Positions 11,099-19,912 of a stretch of 64,000 bases of DNA are shown one piece after another. Below the pieces are notes generated by a model. It saw only the letters and a program-made list of their open reading frames with translations, ran no database searches and had not been told where the DNA came from. The first letter of the stretch is position 1, and the number at the start of each line of letters is the position of its first letter. Both the position numbers and the translations under genes were made by a program. The stretch spans positions 496,001 to 560,000 of the forward strand of contig CAWBAO010000001.1 of NCBI GenBank assembly GCA_963786945.1, given 5' to 3'. The DNA is from JADKCZ01 sp963786945 (GTDB taxonomy: Bacteria; Myxococcota; Myxococcia; Myxococcales; Anaeromyxobacteraceae).

Positions 11099-12409
11099 AT
11101 GCCCCCCAAGCCCTCCGGCTTCTCCAACCTCGTCCTCCACCTCCACCCGCGGGTGGTGCCGTCGGAGTCGCTGCGCCTCTCGCGGACCTTCGGCCTGGGC
11201 GGGGCGGCGCTGGTGCTCTTCCTGCTGCTGGCGGTGACCGGGACGCTGCTGCTGGTGACCTACGAGCCCTCGCCGGAGCGGGCCTGGGGCACCGTCACCG
11301 CGGTGGTGGAGCAGGCCCACTTCGGCGCCTTCGTCCGCAACGCGCACCACTGGGCCGCCAACGGCCTGGTGCTGGTCGCCTTCCTCCACCTGCTCCGGGT
11401 CTTCTACCGGGGCGGCCACCTCCCGCCGCGGCGGGGCAACTGGTGGGTGGGGGTGGCGCTGCTGCTGCTGGTGGTGGCCAGCGCCTTCACCGGCTACCTG
11501 CTGCCGTGGGACCAGCTCGCCTACTGGGCCGTCACCATCAGCACCGGCCTGCTCGAGTACGTGCCGGTGATCGGTGGCCTGCTGCTCCGCGCCGCGCGGG
11601 GCGGGGCCGAGATCGGGCCGGCCACGCTGGCCCGCTTCTTCGTGCTCCACGTGGCGGTCCTGCCCATCGCCCTGCTCCTGCTGCTGGCCTTCCACTTCTG
11701 GCTGGTGCGCAAGGTGGGGGGCGTGGTCCTGCCCGGCGACGCCGGCGACGCCGCGGCGCCGCGGGGGCCGCTGGTCCCCACCTCGCCGGGGCTGACGCAG
11801 CGGGAGGGGGTGGCCGCGCTGGTGGTGGTGGCCGCCGTGCTGCTGCTGGCCGCGGTCGCCGACGCGCCGCTGCTGGCGCAGGCCAACCCGGGGATGAGCC
11901 CCAACCCGGCCAAGGCCCCCTGGTACTTCATGGGCGTGCAGGAGCTGCTGGTCCACCTCCACCCGCTCTTCGCCGCCGTGCTCCTGCCGGCGCTGGCGCT
12001 GGGGCTGCTGGCGGCGCTGCCCTGGCTCTCCGGCGCCGGCCCCGCCGGCCGCTGGTTCGTCTCGCCGCGCGGGGCGCGCCTGGCGGCGGTCGCCGCCCTG
12101 GCCGGGACGCTGCTCACCGCGCTGGCCATCCTCGCCGACGAGCCGCTGCGCCGGACGCCGCCGTGGTGGCCGCAGCTGGCGCCGGCCATCCGTGGCGGAT
12201 TGCTGCCGGCCCTGGCCGCCGCCGGCCTGGTCGCGGCGTTCGCCGGGCTGGCCCGGCGCCGGGGCGCCTCGCGGGGCGAGGCGGTCCAGGCCGCCTTCAC
12301 CCTCGTGCTGGCCGCCTTCCTGGTCCTCACCCTGGCCGGGGTCTTCTTCCGTGGCCAGGGGATGGCCCTCGCCCTGCCCTGGGCCTCGCGCGCCCCGGAG
12401 TCCCCGTGA
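11099..12409 (+). CDS. Cytochrome b (full-length, bc1/b6f-type quinol oxidoreductase)
   Basis: Membrane subunit that carries the two b haems and the quinol oxidation site. The N-terminal domain shows helices with paired His ligands (NAHHWAANGLVLVAFLHLL and FFVLHVAVLPIALLLLLAFHFWL), a GYLLPWDQLAYWAV motif, and a C-terminal domain containing the Qo-site element PNPAKAPWYFMGVQELL (the PEWY equivalent, here APWY). With 436 residues it covers both halves of mitochondrial-type cytochrome b in one chain. The Rieske gene overlaps its stop by four bases and a multihaem cytochrome follows, giving a quinol:cytochrome c reductase cluster. It is transcribed divergently from the DUF883 operon across a 124-base gap. 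Confidence 0.92.
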   Translation: MPPKPSGFSNLVLHLHPRVVPSESLRLSRTFGLGGAALVLFLLLAVTGTLLLVTYEPSPERAWGTVTAVVEQAHFGAFVRNAHHWAANGLVLVAFLHLLRVFYRGGHLPPRRGNWWVGVALLLLVVASAFTGYLLPWDQLAYWAVTISTGLLEYVPVIGGLLLRAARGGAEIGPATLARFFVLHVAVLPIALLLLLAFHFWLVRKVGGVVLPGDAGDAAAPRGPLVPTSPGLTQREGVAALVVVAAVLLLAAVADAPLLAQANPGMSPNPAKAPWYFMGVQELLVHLHPLFAAVLLPALALGLLAALPWLSGAGPAGRWFVSPRGARLAAVAALAGTLLTALAILADEPLRRTPPWWPQLAPAIRGGLLPALAAAGLVAAFAGLARRRGASRGEAVQAAFTLVLAAFLVLTLAGVFFRGQGMALALPWASRAPESP

Positions 12410-12918
12410 CGGCTCCTCCCGCCCGCGACGCCACCCCGCCGCCCGCCTCGCCGGAGCGCCGCGCCTTCGTGGGCCGGCTCTGGAAGGGGCTGGGGATCCT
12501 GGCCGGGCTGGAGCTGGCGGCGGTGGCGGTGGCCTTCCTCGCCCCGCGCAAGGACGGCGCCGGCCGCGGCGCCGGGCTGGTGGTGGCCGGGCCGGTGGCG
12601 GAGTTCACCCCCGCCTCGGTCCGCCCCTTCCCGGCGGGGAGGTTCTACCTGGTGCGGCTCGCCGACGGCGGCTTCCTGGCCCTCTCCTCGAAGTGCACGC
12701 ACCTCGGCTGCACCGTCCCCTGGAGCGAGAAGGACAGGACCTTCCCCTGCCCCTGCCACGCCTCGACCTTCGACCTGCGCGGGGAGGTGCTCTCGCCCCC
12801 GGCCCCGCGCGCGCTGGACCTCTTCCCGGTGGTGATCGAGGGGGGCGTCGTCAAGGTGGACACCGCCCGCCGCATCGAGCGCAGCCGCTTCGAGGCCTCG
12901 CAGGTGACCTACCTCTAG
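12406..12918 (+). CDS. Rieske [2Fe-2S] iron-sulfur protein
   Basis: The Rieske subunit takes the first electron from quinol and passes it to the c-type cytochrome. The GTG at 12406 overlaps the cytochrome b stop (GTGA). Residues 1-45 include one membrane anchor (LWKGLGILAGLELAAVAVAFL). The cluster-binding boxes are CTHLGC (ligand Cys and His) and CPCHASTFD (second Cys/His pair), separated by about 15 residues. The protein is 170 residues, normal for short bacterial Rieske proteins. The multihaem cytochrome starts 6 bases downstream. Confidence 0.93.
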   Translation: MTAPPARDATPPPASPERRAFVGRLWKGLGILAGLELAAVAVAFLAPRKDGAGRGAGLVVAGPVAEFTPASVRPFPAGRFYLVRLADGGFLALSSKCTHLGCTVPWSEKDRTFPCPCHASTFDLRGEVLSPPAPRALDLFPVVIEGGVVKVDTARRIERSRFEASQVTYL

Positions 12919-12924
12919 GGCCGC

Positions 12925-15288
12925 ATGGCGACGCCCTCCCCCACCTCCGCCGAGGGCGGACCCGGCCCCGCCGACCCGCTCCGCCGCTGGCGCGCCGTGG
13001 GGCTGGCCGCCACCGCCGCCATCGTCCTCTCGGTCCCGCTCCACCTGGCGGTCCACGCCGCCCGCGGTCCGCGCACCCCGCCGCCGGTCGACGCGCTGTA
13101 CGTGGGCAGCGAGCGCTGCAAGGCCTGCCACCAGAAGGCCTTCGACGGGTGGAAGGGCTCGCACCACGCCCAGGCCATGCAGCCGGCCCGGGACGACACC
13201 GTGCTCGGCGACTTCGGCGGCGCCAGCTTCGGGCACCGCGGCAAGACCTGGCGCTTCTTCCGCCAGGGCGCGAGGTTCATGGTCCACGCCGAGGGGCCCG
13301 ACGGCGCCCTGCACGACTACGAGGTGGCCTACACCTTCGGCGTCGCGCCGCTGCAGCAGTACCTGGTGGCCTTCCCGGGCGGCCGGCTGCAGTGCCTCTC
13401 GGCCGCCTGGGACACCGTGGCGAGGCGCTGGTTCTACGTGAACCCGGGGCCCGAGGCGCCGCCCGGCGACTGGCTCCACTGGACCCGCCCCGGCCAGGGC
13501 TGGAACGCCATGTGCGCCGACTGCCACTCCACCGCCGTGCGCAAGCGCTACGACCCGGAGAAGGACGAGTACCAGACCACCTGGTCGGAGATCATGGTCG
13601 GCTGCGAGGCCTGCCACGGCCCCGGCTCGCGCCACGTGGCCTGGGCCGGCCAGCCGGCCATGGGGCGGCCCGCCGTGGAGAACGCCGCGCTGGTCACCCG
13701 CACCTCGAGGCTGTCCGGCCCCGAGCTGGTCGGGCTCTGCGCCCCCTGCCACGCCCGGCGGGCCCAGTTCGCCGACCAGGGCCTCCCCGGCGGCGAGCTG
13801 CTCGATCGCTACCTGCCCACCCTGCTCTCCCCGGGCGTCTTCTACCCCGACGGCCAGATCCTCGACGAGGACTTCGAGTGGCACGCCTTCACGCAGAGCA
13901 AGATGTTCGCCAGCGGCGTGCGCTGCAGCGACTGCCACGACGTCCACTCCGGCAAGCGGCTCAAGGAGGGGAACGACCTCTGCACCCGCTGCCACCGGCC
14001 CGACACCTACGACGCACCCTCGCACCACTTCCACAAGGCCACCTGGCGGGGGAAGCCCAGCGCCGGCGTGGCGTGCGTCTCCTGCCACATGCCGGGGAAG
14101 GACTTCATGGTGGTCCACTTCCGGCGCGACCACTCCATGCGCGTGCCGCGCCCCGACCTGACCGCCGCGCTGGGCGTGCCCAACGCCTGCGCCGCCGCGG
14201 GCTGCCACGCCGACCGGCCGGCCGCCTGGGTGCAGGCCCGCTACGACGGCTGGTACGGGAAGAAGCGCAAGCCGCACTACGGCACCATCCTGGCGGCCGG
14301 GCGCCGGTCGGCGCCCGAGGCCGGGGCCCAGCTCGTCCAGCTGGCCCAGGACCAGCTCCGGCCCATGGTGGCCCGGGCCACCGCCGTCGACCTGCTGGGG
14401 TCCGACCCGGCGCCCGAGGCCCGGGCCGCGCTGGAGAAGGCGCTGGCCGACCCCGAGCCGCTGATCCGGGTCACCGCGGTGCAGCGCCTGGCCGCGGCCG
14501 ACCCCGCGGCCCTGGCCCGCCTGCTCGGGCCGCTGCTCCAGGACCCGGTCCGCGCCGTCCGCGGCGAGGCGGCGGCGCGGCTGGCCGGCCCGCCGGCCCT
14601 GCTGCTCGGGGAGGCCCGGCGCAAGGCCCAGGCCGCGGCGCTGGAGGAGTACGTCGAGGCGCAGCGCTACATGTCCGACCTGCCCTCCGGCCCCTACAAC
14701 CTCGGCAACCTCTACACGGCCCTGGGGCGTCCGGAGGACGCCGAGCGGCAGTACCGCCGCGCCCTGCAGATCGACGACCAGCTCTTCATGGCCAAGGCCA
14801 ACCTGGCCATGCTGCTGGCGGCCGGCGGCCGGCTCGAGGAGGCGGAGCGGCTGCTCCGCGAGGCCCACGCCGCCCAGCCGCGCCAGGCCGGCATCTCCTT
14901 CGACCTCGGGCTGCTGCTGGCCGAGGCCGGGAAGCGCGCCGAGGCCGAGCAGGCGCTGCGGGCGGCGCTGGCGGCGGACCCGCGGATGGCGGCCGCCGCC
15001 TTCAACCTGGCGGTGCTGGTGGCGCCCCGCGACCTCCCCGAGGCGGTGGCGCTGGCCCGGCAGGCGGCGGCCCTGCGCCCGGAGGAGGCGCGCTACGCCT
15101 GGACGCTGGCCTTCTACCAGTCGCGGTCCGGCGATCTCCCCGGCGCCGAGCGGACCCTGCTGGCCCTGCGCCAGGCCCACCCGGACTACGGCGAGACCGA
15201 CGGCCTGCTGCTCGAGGTCTACCTGCGGCAGGGCAAGACCGCCGAGGCCCAGGCGCTGCGGCGGCGGCCGGCCGGGCCGGCGCGGTAG
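12925..15288 (+). CDS. Membrane-anchored multihaem cytochrome c with HEAT and TPR repeats
   Basis: A 787-residue exported cytochrome, the likely electron acceptor of the adjacent cytochrome b/Rieske pair in place of cytochrome c1. One N-terminal membrane helix (about residues 22-42) precedes seven CXXCH haem motifs: CKACH (residue 65), CADCH, CEACH, CAPCH, CSDCH, CTRCH and CVSCH. An eighth, CAAAGCH, has CX4CH spacing and may bind an unusual haem. From about residue 465 HEAT-like repeats appear (RATAVDLLGSDPAPEARAAL, IRVTAVQRLAAADP), and from about 570 to the end TPR repeats (YNLGNLYTALGRPEDAERQY and similar). Similar chimeras occur in anaerobic Myxococcota and Desulfuromonadota; the partner enzyme is unknown. 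Confidence 0.85.
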   Translation: MATPSPTSAEGGPGPADPLRRWRAVGLAATAAIVLSVPLHLAVHAARGPRTPPPVDALYVGSERCKACHQKAFDGWKGSHHAQAMQPARDDTVLGDFGGASFGHRGKTWRFFRQGARFMVHAEGPDGALHDYEVAYTFGVAPLQQYLVAFPGGRLQCLSAAWDTVARRWFYVNPGPEAPPGDWLHWTRPGQGWNAMCADCHSTAVRKRYDPEKDEYQTTWSEIMVGCEACHGPGSRHVAWAGQPAMGRPAVENAALVTRTSRLSGPELVGLCAPCHARRAQFADQGLPGGELLDRYLPTLLSPGVFYPDGQILDEDFEWHAFTQSKMFASGVRCSDCHDVHSGKRLKEGNDLCTRCHRPDTYDAPSHHFHKATWRGKPSAGVACVSCHMPGKDFMVVHFRRDHSMRVPRPDLTAALGVPNACAAAGCHADRPAAWVQARYDGWYGKKRKPHYGTILAAGRRSAPEAGAQLVQLAQDQLRPMVARATAVDLLGSDPAPEARAALEKALADPEPLIRVTAVQRLAAADPAALARLLGPLLQDPVRAVRGEAAARLAGPPALLLGEARRKAQAAALEEYVEAQRYMSDLPSGPYNLGNLYTALGRPEDAERQYRRALQIDDQLFMAKANLAMLLAAGGRLEEAERLLREAHAAQPRQAGISFDLGLLLAEAGKRAEAEQALRAALAADPRMAAAAFNLAVLVAPRDLPEAVALARQAAALRPEEARYAWTLAFYQSRSGDLPGAERTLLALRQAHPDYGETDGLLLEVYLRQGKTAEAQALRRRPAGPAR

Positions 15289-15338
15289 CGGCGTCACCTC
15301 GCCCGGCGGCGGGGGCGTGCCGACCCCGCGCCTCCCGG

Positions 15339-16442
15339 TCACTCCCGCGGCCGGTACCACCTCGGCTCGGCCCGCACCGCGGTGCCGCCGGTGACGCCGC
15401 CGCGCATGGCCGGCGAGAAGAAGGCGTAGGGGAAGCCGGGCTCGGGCCGGGTGGCCTCCTCGAGCCGCCTCGCCAGCGGCTCGGGGAGCGTGAACTCCAG
15501 CGCCGCCAGGGTGTCCTGCAGCTGCCCCGGCCGGGTGGCCCCGAGGATGGTGGAGGTCACGCCGGGCCTGGTGGCGATCCAGTGGACCGCCACCTGCGCC
15601 GGCGAGCGCCCCAGCTCCCGCGCCACCTCGCGCAGCACCTCGAGGATGCGCCAGTTGCGCTCGGTGAACTTCACGAAGACCGGGTTGCCCGATCCCTTGG
15701 TCTGCTGCAGCCGCCCCTCCCCGGCGCCGTCCACCCCCTCGGCGCGGGCGTACTTGCCGGACAGGAAGCCGCCGCCCAGCGGGCTCCACGGGCAGATCCC
15801 CATCCCCAGCTCCAGCGCCGCCGGCACGAACTCGCGCTCGATGCTCCGCTCCACCAGCGAGTACTCCAGCTGCAGGGCGCAGATCCGCTCGAGGCCGCGC
15901 CACTCGGCCAGGGTCTGGGCCCGGGCCAGGTACCAGGCCGGCACGTCGGAGAGGCCGAGGTGGCGCACCTTGCCGGAGCGCACCAGCGCGTCGAGCGTGG
16001 CCATCACCTCCTCGACCGGGGTGAGCCCGTCCCAGGCGTGCAGCCAGTAGAGGTCGAGGTACTCGGTGCCGAGCCGGCGCAGGCTGCCCTCCAGCGCCCG
16101 CAGGATGTTCTTGCGCCCGTTGCCGCCGGCGTTGGGGTCGCCGGGACGGGCGTTGAAGGTGAACTTGCTGGCCAGCACCAGCCGGTCGCGGTCGCCGGCC
16201 TCGCGCAGCAGGCCGCCGAGGATCTCCTCGGAGCGGCCGCCGGTGTAGAGGTCGGCGGTGTCGACGAAGTTGCCGCCGGCCTCGAGGTAGGCCCGCAGCA
16301 TGGCGCGGCAGGCGTCGGGGTCGGCGCCCCAGCCCCACTCGGTGCCGAAGGTCATGGTGCCGAGGCAGAGCGGCGAGACCCGCAGGCCGGAGCGCCCCAG
16401 CAGCGAGTAGTCGGTCAGCCCCTTCAGCGGCGTGGCGGTCAT
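15339..16442 (-). CDS. Aldo/keto reductase
   Basis: NADPH-dependent oxidoreductase of the AKR superfamily, 367 residues. Catalytic features are visible: FVDTADLYTGGRSEE with the Asp and Tyr of the tetrad, LASKFTF with the Lys, and LDLYWLHAWDGLTP with the His. The C-terminal NADP-binding part includes GATRPGQLQDTLAALE. The start at 16442 gives MTATPLKGLTDYSLLGRSGLRVSPLCLGTM, a standard AKR N-terminus. It is transcribed divergently from the PLP-enzyme gene across about 56 bases. Substrate unknown; the closest subgroup by motif is the YajO/general stress 69-like class. Confidence 0.9.
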   Translation of the reverse strand: MTATPLKGLTDYSLLGRSGLRVSPLCLGTMTFGTEWGWGADPDACRAMLRAYLEAGGNFVDTADLYTGGRSEEILGGLLREAGDRDRLVLASKFTFNARPGDPNAGGNGRKNILRALEGSLRRLGTEYLDLYWLHAWDGLTPVEEVMATLDALVRSGKVRHLGLSDVPAWYLARAQTLAEWRGLERICALQLEYSLVERSIEREFVPAALELGMGICPWSPLGGGFLSGKYARAEGVDGAGEGRLQQTKGSGNPVFVKFTERNWRILEVLREVARELGRSPAQVAVHWIATRPGVTSTILGATRPGQLQDTLAALEFTLPEPLARRLEEATRPEPGFPYAFFSPAMRGGVTGGTAVRAEPRWYRPRE

Positions 16443-16498
16443 GTCCAGCCCCCGTGGTGGCCGGGGAGGTCCGCGGGCGCGGGTCCCGGCCGCCCCGC

Positions 16499-17534
16499 AT
16501 GCTAGCCTCCCGGGGCGTGATCGGTCCCACGCCACCCCGCCGCGTCCCGCTGGCGCACCTGCCCACCCCGCTCCAGCCCTCGGCGCGGCTCGGCGCCGAG
16601 CTGGGGATCGAGCTGCTCTGGAAGCGCGACGACCTCTCCGGGCTGGAGCTCTCCGGCAACAAGGCCCGCAAGCTGGAGTTCCTCCTCGCCGAGGCCCTCG
16701 ACCAGGGGGCCGACACCGTGGTGACGGCCGGCGGGGCCCAGTCCAACCACGCCCGCGCCACCGCCTTCGCCGCGGCGCGGCTCGGCCTGGGCTGCGTCGC
16801 CCTGCTGCGGACCCCCAATCCCTCCCACCCTCCGGCGCTGGCCGGCAACTCGCTGCTGGTCCGGCTGGCCGGCGCGCGAGATCCGGTGGCTGGGAGCGGC
16901 CGAGTACCGCCGGCGCGACGAGGTCCTCGCGCAGGTGGCGGCGGAGCTGGCCGCCGCGGGGCGGCGCCCCTACCTCATCCCGGTGGGCGGCTCCAACGCG
17001 CTGGGCAGCTGGGGCTACGTGACGGCGGTGGCGGAGCTGCACCGGCAGCTGCCGCCGGCCTGGCGCGGGCGTCCGCTGACGCTGGCGGTGGCCTGCGGCT
17101 CGGGCGGGACCGCGGCCGGGCTGGCCATGGGGCTCAGGCTGGCGGGCTGGCGCGAGGCCCGGCTGGTGGCCTTCGCGGTCTGCGACGACGCCGCCTGGTT
17201 CCAGCGAGAGATCGCCGCCATCTCGGCCGAGGCGGCGCGGCGCTGGCCGGGGCTGCCGGCGCTGGCCCCGGGCGACGTCGAGGTGGACGACGGCTTCATC
17301 GGGCCCGGCTACGCCGTCCCCACCGAGGCCGGCCTGGCCCTGATCCGGCGCGTGGCCCGCACCGACGGCCTGATCCTCGACCCGGCCTACACCGGGAAGG
17401 CCTTCCTCGGCCTGGTGGCCCGGGCCAGGGAGCTGGGCCCGCGGGTGATCTTCATCCACACCGGCGGCGTCTTCGGACTGCTCCCGCTCGGGCCGGCGCT
17501 GCTCGGCGGCGCGCCCGGCGGATTCGAGGGATAG
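16499..17534 (+). CDS. PLP-dependent ACC deaminase / D-cysteine desulfhydrase family enzyme
   Basis: Fold-type II pyridoxal-phosphate enzyme that deaminates 1-aminocyclopropane-1-carboxylate or D-cysteine. The PLP lysine is in LELSGNKARKLEFLLAEAL; the following TVVTAGGAQSNHARATA and ACGSGGTAAGLAMGL loops bind cofactor phosphate. A single-base shift near 16878 divides the gene: the first frame ends LVRLAGA and the second resumes REIRWLGAAEYRRRDEV. Corrected length is about 345 residues, a normal size. The ATG at 16499 is used here; a GTG at 16517 (VIGPTPPRR) is equally possible. The EamA exporter follows 7 bases later, so the two may act on the same amino acid. Confidence 0.82.
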
Positions 17535-17541
17535 TCCGCCG

Positions 17542-18435
17542 GTGCCTGGCCCGCACCACCGCCACCTGCCGGTCCACCCGGCGCTGCTGCTGGCCCTGGC
17601 GCAGCTGCTCTGGGCCGGCAACTTCGTGCTGGGGCGCGCCGTGGCCGCCCACGTCCCGCCGGTGGCCCTCTCCTTCCTGCGCTGGTCGGTGGCGCTGCTC
17701 GTCCTGCTGCCGCTCTCCTGGCGCGAGCTGCGGCGAGGCTGGCCGGTGGTGCGCCGCTCGCTCGGCATCCTCGTGCCGCTGGGGATCCTCGGCGTCGGCA
17801 ACTTCAACACCCTGGTCTACGTCGGCCTGCACCAGACCACCGCCACCAACGCCGCGCTGCTCAACTCCGCCTGCCCGGCCTTCATCCTCGCCGTCGGGCC
17901 GCTGCTGGGCGCCCCGCGGCCCGGCGCCCGGCAGGCGCTCGGCATCGCCACCTCGCTGCTCGGCGTCCTCGCCATCGTGACCCGGGGCGAGCCGGCGGCG
18001 CTGCTCGCCCTGCGCCTCAACCCGGGCGACCTGTGGGTGCTCGGGGCGGTGCTCTCCTGGGCCATCTACACCGTGCTGCTGGCGCGCCGCCCGGCCGGGC
18101 TCCACCCCATGGCGCTGCTCACCGTGCTGGTGATGATCGGCCTCCTCTGGATCGCCCCCTTCGCCGCCGCCGAGGCCTGGGGCGGCGCCCGGGTGGCCTG
18201 GGACGGCGCCACCGCGGCCACCCTCGGCTACGTGGGCCTGATGGCCTCGGTGGTGGCCTACGCCGCCTGGAACCAGGGGGTCGCCGAGCTGGGCTCGGCG
18301 CGGGCCGGCGCCTTCATCCACCTGCTGCCGGTCTTCGCCTCGCTGCTGGCCGCGGTGCTGCTGGGCGAGTCCTTCCACGCCTTCCACGCGGTGGGCATCG
18401 GGCTGGTGCTGCTCGGCGTGCGGGTGGCGGGCTAG
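17542..18435 (+). CDS. EamA/DMT-family metabolite exporter
   Basis: Inner-membrane transporter of the drug/metabolite superfamily (RhaT/EamA type), 297 residues with about ten predicted helices in two EamA repeats. The first repeat begins ALLLALAQLLWAGNFVLGRAVA and the second LWVLGAVLSWAIYTVLLAR. The charged loop after helix 4 and the final LGESFHAFHAVGIGLVLLGV are typical. The start is GTG at 17542. It lies 7 bases after the PLP enzyme and 2 bases before the NTF2-like gene, so all three are probably one transcript. The substrate is not predictable, though amino acids and their derivatives are common for the family. Confidence 0.87.
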   Translation: MPGPHHRHLPVHPALLLALAQLLWAGNFVLGRAVAAHVPPVALSFLRWSVALLVLLPLSWRELRRGWPVVRRSLGILVPLGILGVGNFNTLVYVGLHQTTATNAALLNSACPAFILAVGPLLGAPRPGARQALGIATSLLGVLAIVTRGEPAALLALRLNPGDLWVLGAVLSWAIYTVLLARRPAGLHPMALLTVLVMIGLLWIAPFAAAEAWGGARVAWDGATAATLGYVGLMASVVAYAAWNQGVAELGSARAGAFIHLLPVFASLLAAVLLGESFHAFHAVGIGLVLLGVRVAG

Positions 18436-18437
18436 CT

Positions 18438-18920
18438 ATGATCGGTGCCATGCACCCCAACGCCCGGCTCCTCCGCGACTTCTACGCCGCCCTCGACGCC
18501 CACGAGGGCGAGCGCATGGCCGCCTGCTACGCCGACGACGTGGCCTTCTCCGACCCGGTCTTCCCGCTGCTGCGCGGCGACCAGGCCCGCGCCATGTGGC
18601 GCATGCTCTGCGAGCGCGGCCGGGACCTGCGGGTCACGGCCCGCCGCATCGAGGCCGACGACGCCACCGGGAGCGCCGCCTGGGACGCCGACTACACCTT
18701 CTCGGCCACCGGGCGGGTGGTGCACAACCGCATCGAGGCGCGCTTCGTCTTCCGCGACGGCCTGATCGTGACCCACACCGACGACTTCGACCTGTGGCGC
18801 TGGGCGGGCATGGCGCTGGGCCTGAAGGGCCGGCTCCTCGGCTGGCTGCCGCCGGTGCAGGACGCGGTCCGCCGCCAGGCCGCCGCCGCCCTGGAGGCCT
18901 GGATGGTGAGGCGCGGGTAG
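18438..18920 (+). CDS. SnoaL/NTF2-like family protein
   Basis: Small cone-fold protein of 160 residues. The N-terminal helix LLRDFYAALDAHEGERMAAC, then YADDVAFSDPVFPLLRG and the beta strands RVVHNRIEARFVFRDGLIVTHTDDFDLWRW are the pattern of SnoaL-like polyketide-cyclase-fold proteins. Two in-frame ATGs (18438, 18450) are possible starts; the first is 2 bases after the transporter stop. Function is unknown; members include isomerases, cyclases and non-catalytic stress proteins. Confidence 0.8.
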   Translation: MIGAMHPNARLLRDFYAALDAHEGERMAACYADDVAFSDPVFPLLRGDQARAMWRMLCERGRDLRVTARRIEADDATGSAAWDADYTFSATGRVVHNRIEARFVFRDGLIVTHTDDFDLWRWAGMALGLKGRLLGWLPPVQDAVRRQAAAALEAWMVRRG

Positions 18921-19016
18921 TCCCGGCTCCCACACCGCCCTGCGGCCACCCGGGCCCGGCCGCGGCGAGACCTGCTAGCCTGCCGGCTCGGCCCGTGGGG
19001 CCCGGAGGCGTCGAGC

Positions 19017-19628
19017 ATGTGGTTCCTGCTGCTGGCGGCCGGCGCGGTGGTGGTGCAGCTGGCCGGCGTGCCCCTGGCCCGCCGGCTGGCGGTGCCGCCG
19101 CCGCCCGAGCTGCTCCTCGTCGCCTGGTTCCTCCTCGCCACCTCGGTGCGGCTGGCGGTGATGCGGGTCCGGCTGGCCGGCTTCGAGAAGAAGGCCAGGC
19201 GGCTGGCGCGCCGCATCGACGACAAGCCCGTCTCCCCCATGGGCGAGCTCGGGCTCGGCGTGGGGCGAGGCGCCCTGCAGGTGGTGGGCGGCGACGTGCT
19301 GGGGGCGTCGCTCTCGCTGGTGGCGGCGCTGCTGCGGGGCGCGGCCGGGTCGCTGCGGGCCAGGCCGTCGCCGCAGAAGGAGCGGCGCCAGGCGGCGCGG
19401 CGCGAGCGGCTGGCGACCATGGCCTGCGTGCTGGGGGTCGGCCTCACCTGCGCGGTCCTGACGTGGTGGCCGCTGGTCCGCGGCCGCGCCGGCCGGGCCG
19501 CCGCCCCGGCGCTGCGCGAGATCGGCCTGGCGCCCGATCCGCCCCGAACGGTACCTACGCCTCCCGCCGAGCGGCGTGGCACCATCGCCCCGCCGACCAC
19601 GGCCCCTGCCCCAGGAGGAACACCATGA
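19017..19628 (+). CDS. Membrane protein of unknown function
   Basis: A 203-residue protein without a recognised family. It has two N-terminal hydrophobic segments (WFLLLAAGAVVVQLAGVPLA and LLLVAWFLLATSVRLAVM), a basic cytoplasmic stretch with RLARRIDDKPVSPMGELG, a weaker hydrophobic region around 75-100, and a third clear segment CVLGVGLTCAVLTWWPL. The tail is Pro/Thr-rich. Its stop overlaps the ATG of the next small exported protein by four bases (ATGA), so they are translationally coupled. Confidence 0.6.
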   Translation: MWFLLLAAGAVVVQLAGVPLARRLAVPPPPELLLVAWFLLATSVRLAVMRVRLAGFEKKARRLARRIDDKPVSPMGELGLGVGRGALQVVGGDVLGASLSLVAALLRGAAGSLRARPSPQKERRQAARRERLATMACVLGVGLTCAVLTWWPLVRGRAGRAAAPALREIGLAPDPPRTVPTPPAERRGTIAPPTTAPAPGGTP

Positions 19629-19885
19629 AGCGCCTCGCCCTCGCCCTCGCCCTCGCCGCGCTCGCCGCCCCGGTGCTCGCCGCCCAGCCCAAGACCTACC
19701 AGGTGACCGGCCCGGTGCTCGAGGTCACCGCCGACACCATCACGGTGCAGAAGGGGAACGACAAGTGGGAGATCGCCCGGACCCCCGACACCAAGGTGAC
19801 CGGCGACCTCAAGAAGGGCGCCAAGGTGACCATCGAGTACCGGATGACCGCGGCCAGCGTCGAGGTGAAGGCGGCCAAGAAGTAG
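19625..19885 (+). CDS. Small periplasmic protein, OB-like
   Basis: An 86-residue exported protein. MKRLALALALAALAAPVLAAQ is a clear signal peptide with cleavage after AAA/LAA, leaving about 65 residues. The mature part (YQVTGPVLEVTADTITVQKG, then GDLKKGAKVTIEYRM) is a short beta-barrel pattern like small YgiW/DUF5666-type OB folds; the family is not certain. AGGAGG lies 8 bases before the ATG, an unusually strong ribosome site for this window and one that suggests high expression. Confidence 0.7.
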   Translation: MKRLALALALAALAAPVLAAQPKTYQVTGPVLEVTADTITVQKGNDKWEIARTPDTKVTGDLKKGAKVTIEYRMTAASVEVKAAKK

Positions 19886-19903
19886 CCGGGGCCGGCCTCC
19901 CGG
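19886..19903. terminator. Hairpin between convergent genes
   Basis: CCGGG / CCCGG with an 8-base loop directly after the TAG of the small periplasmic gene and before the stop of the convergent membrane protein. It is a short stem without a T-run, so weakly supported. Confidence 0.3.
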
Positions 19904-19912
19904 GGCGGGGCC

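Noticed and set aside
11521..16848. A 1775-residue minus-strand open frame across cytochrome b, Rieske and multihaem genes
   Set aside because: Antisense to clear plus-strand cytochrome genes; only its 3' end corresponds to a real gene, the aldo/keto reductase, in a different frame.
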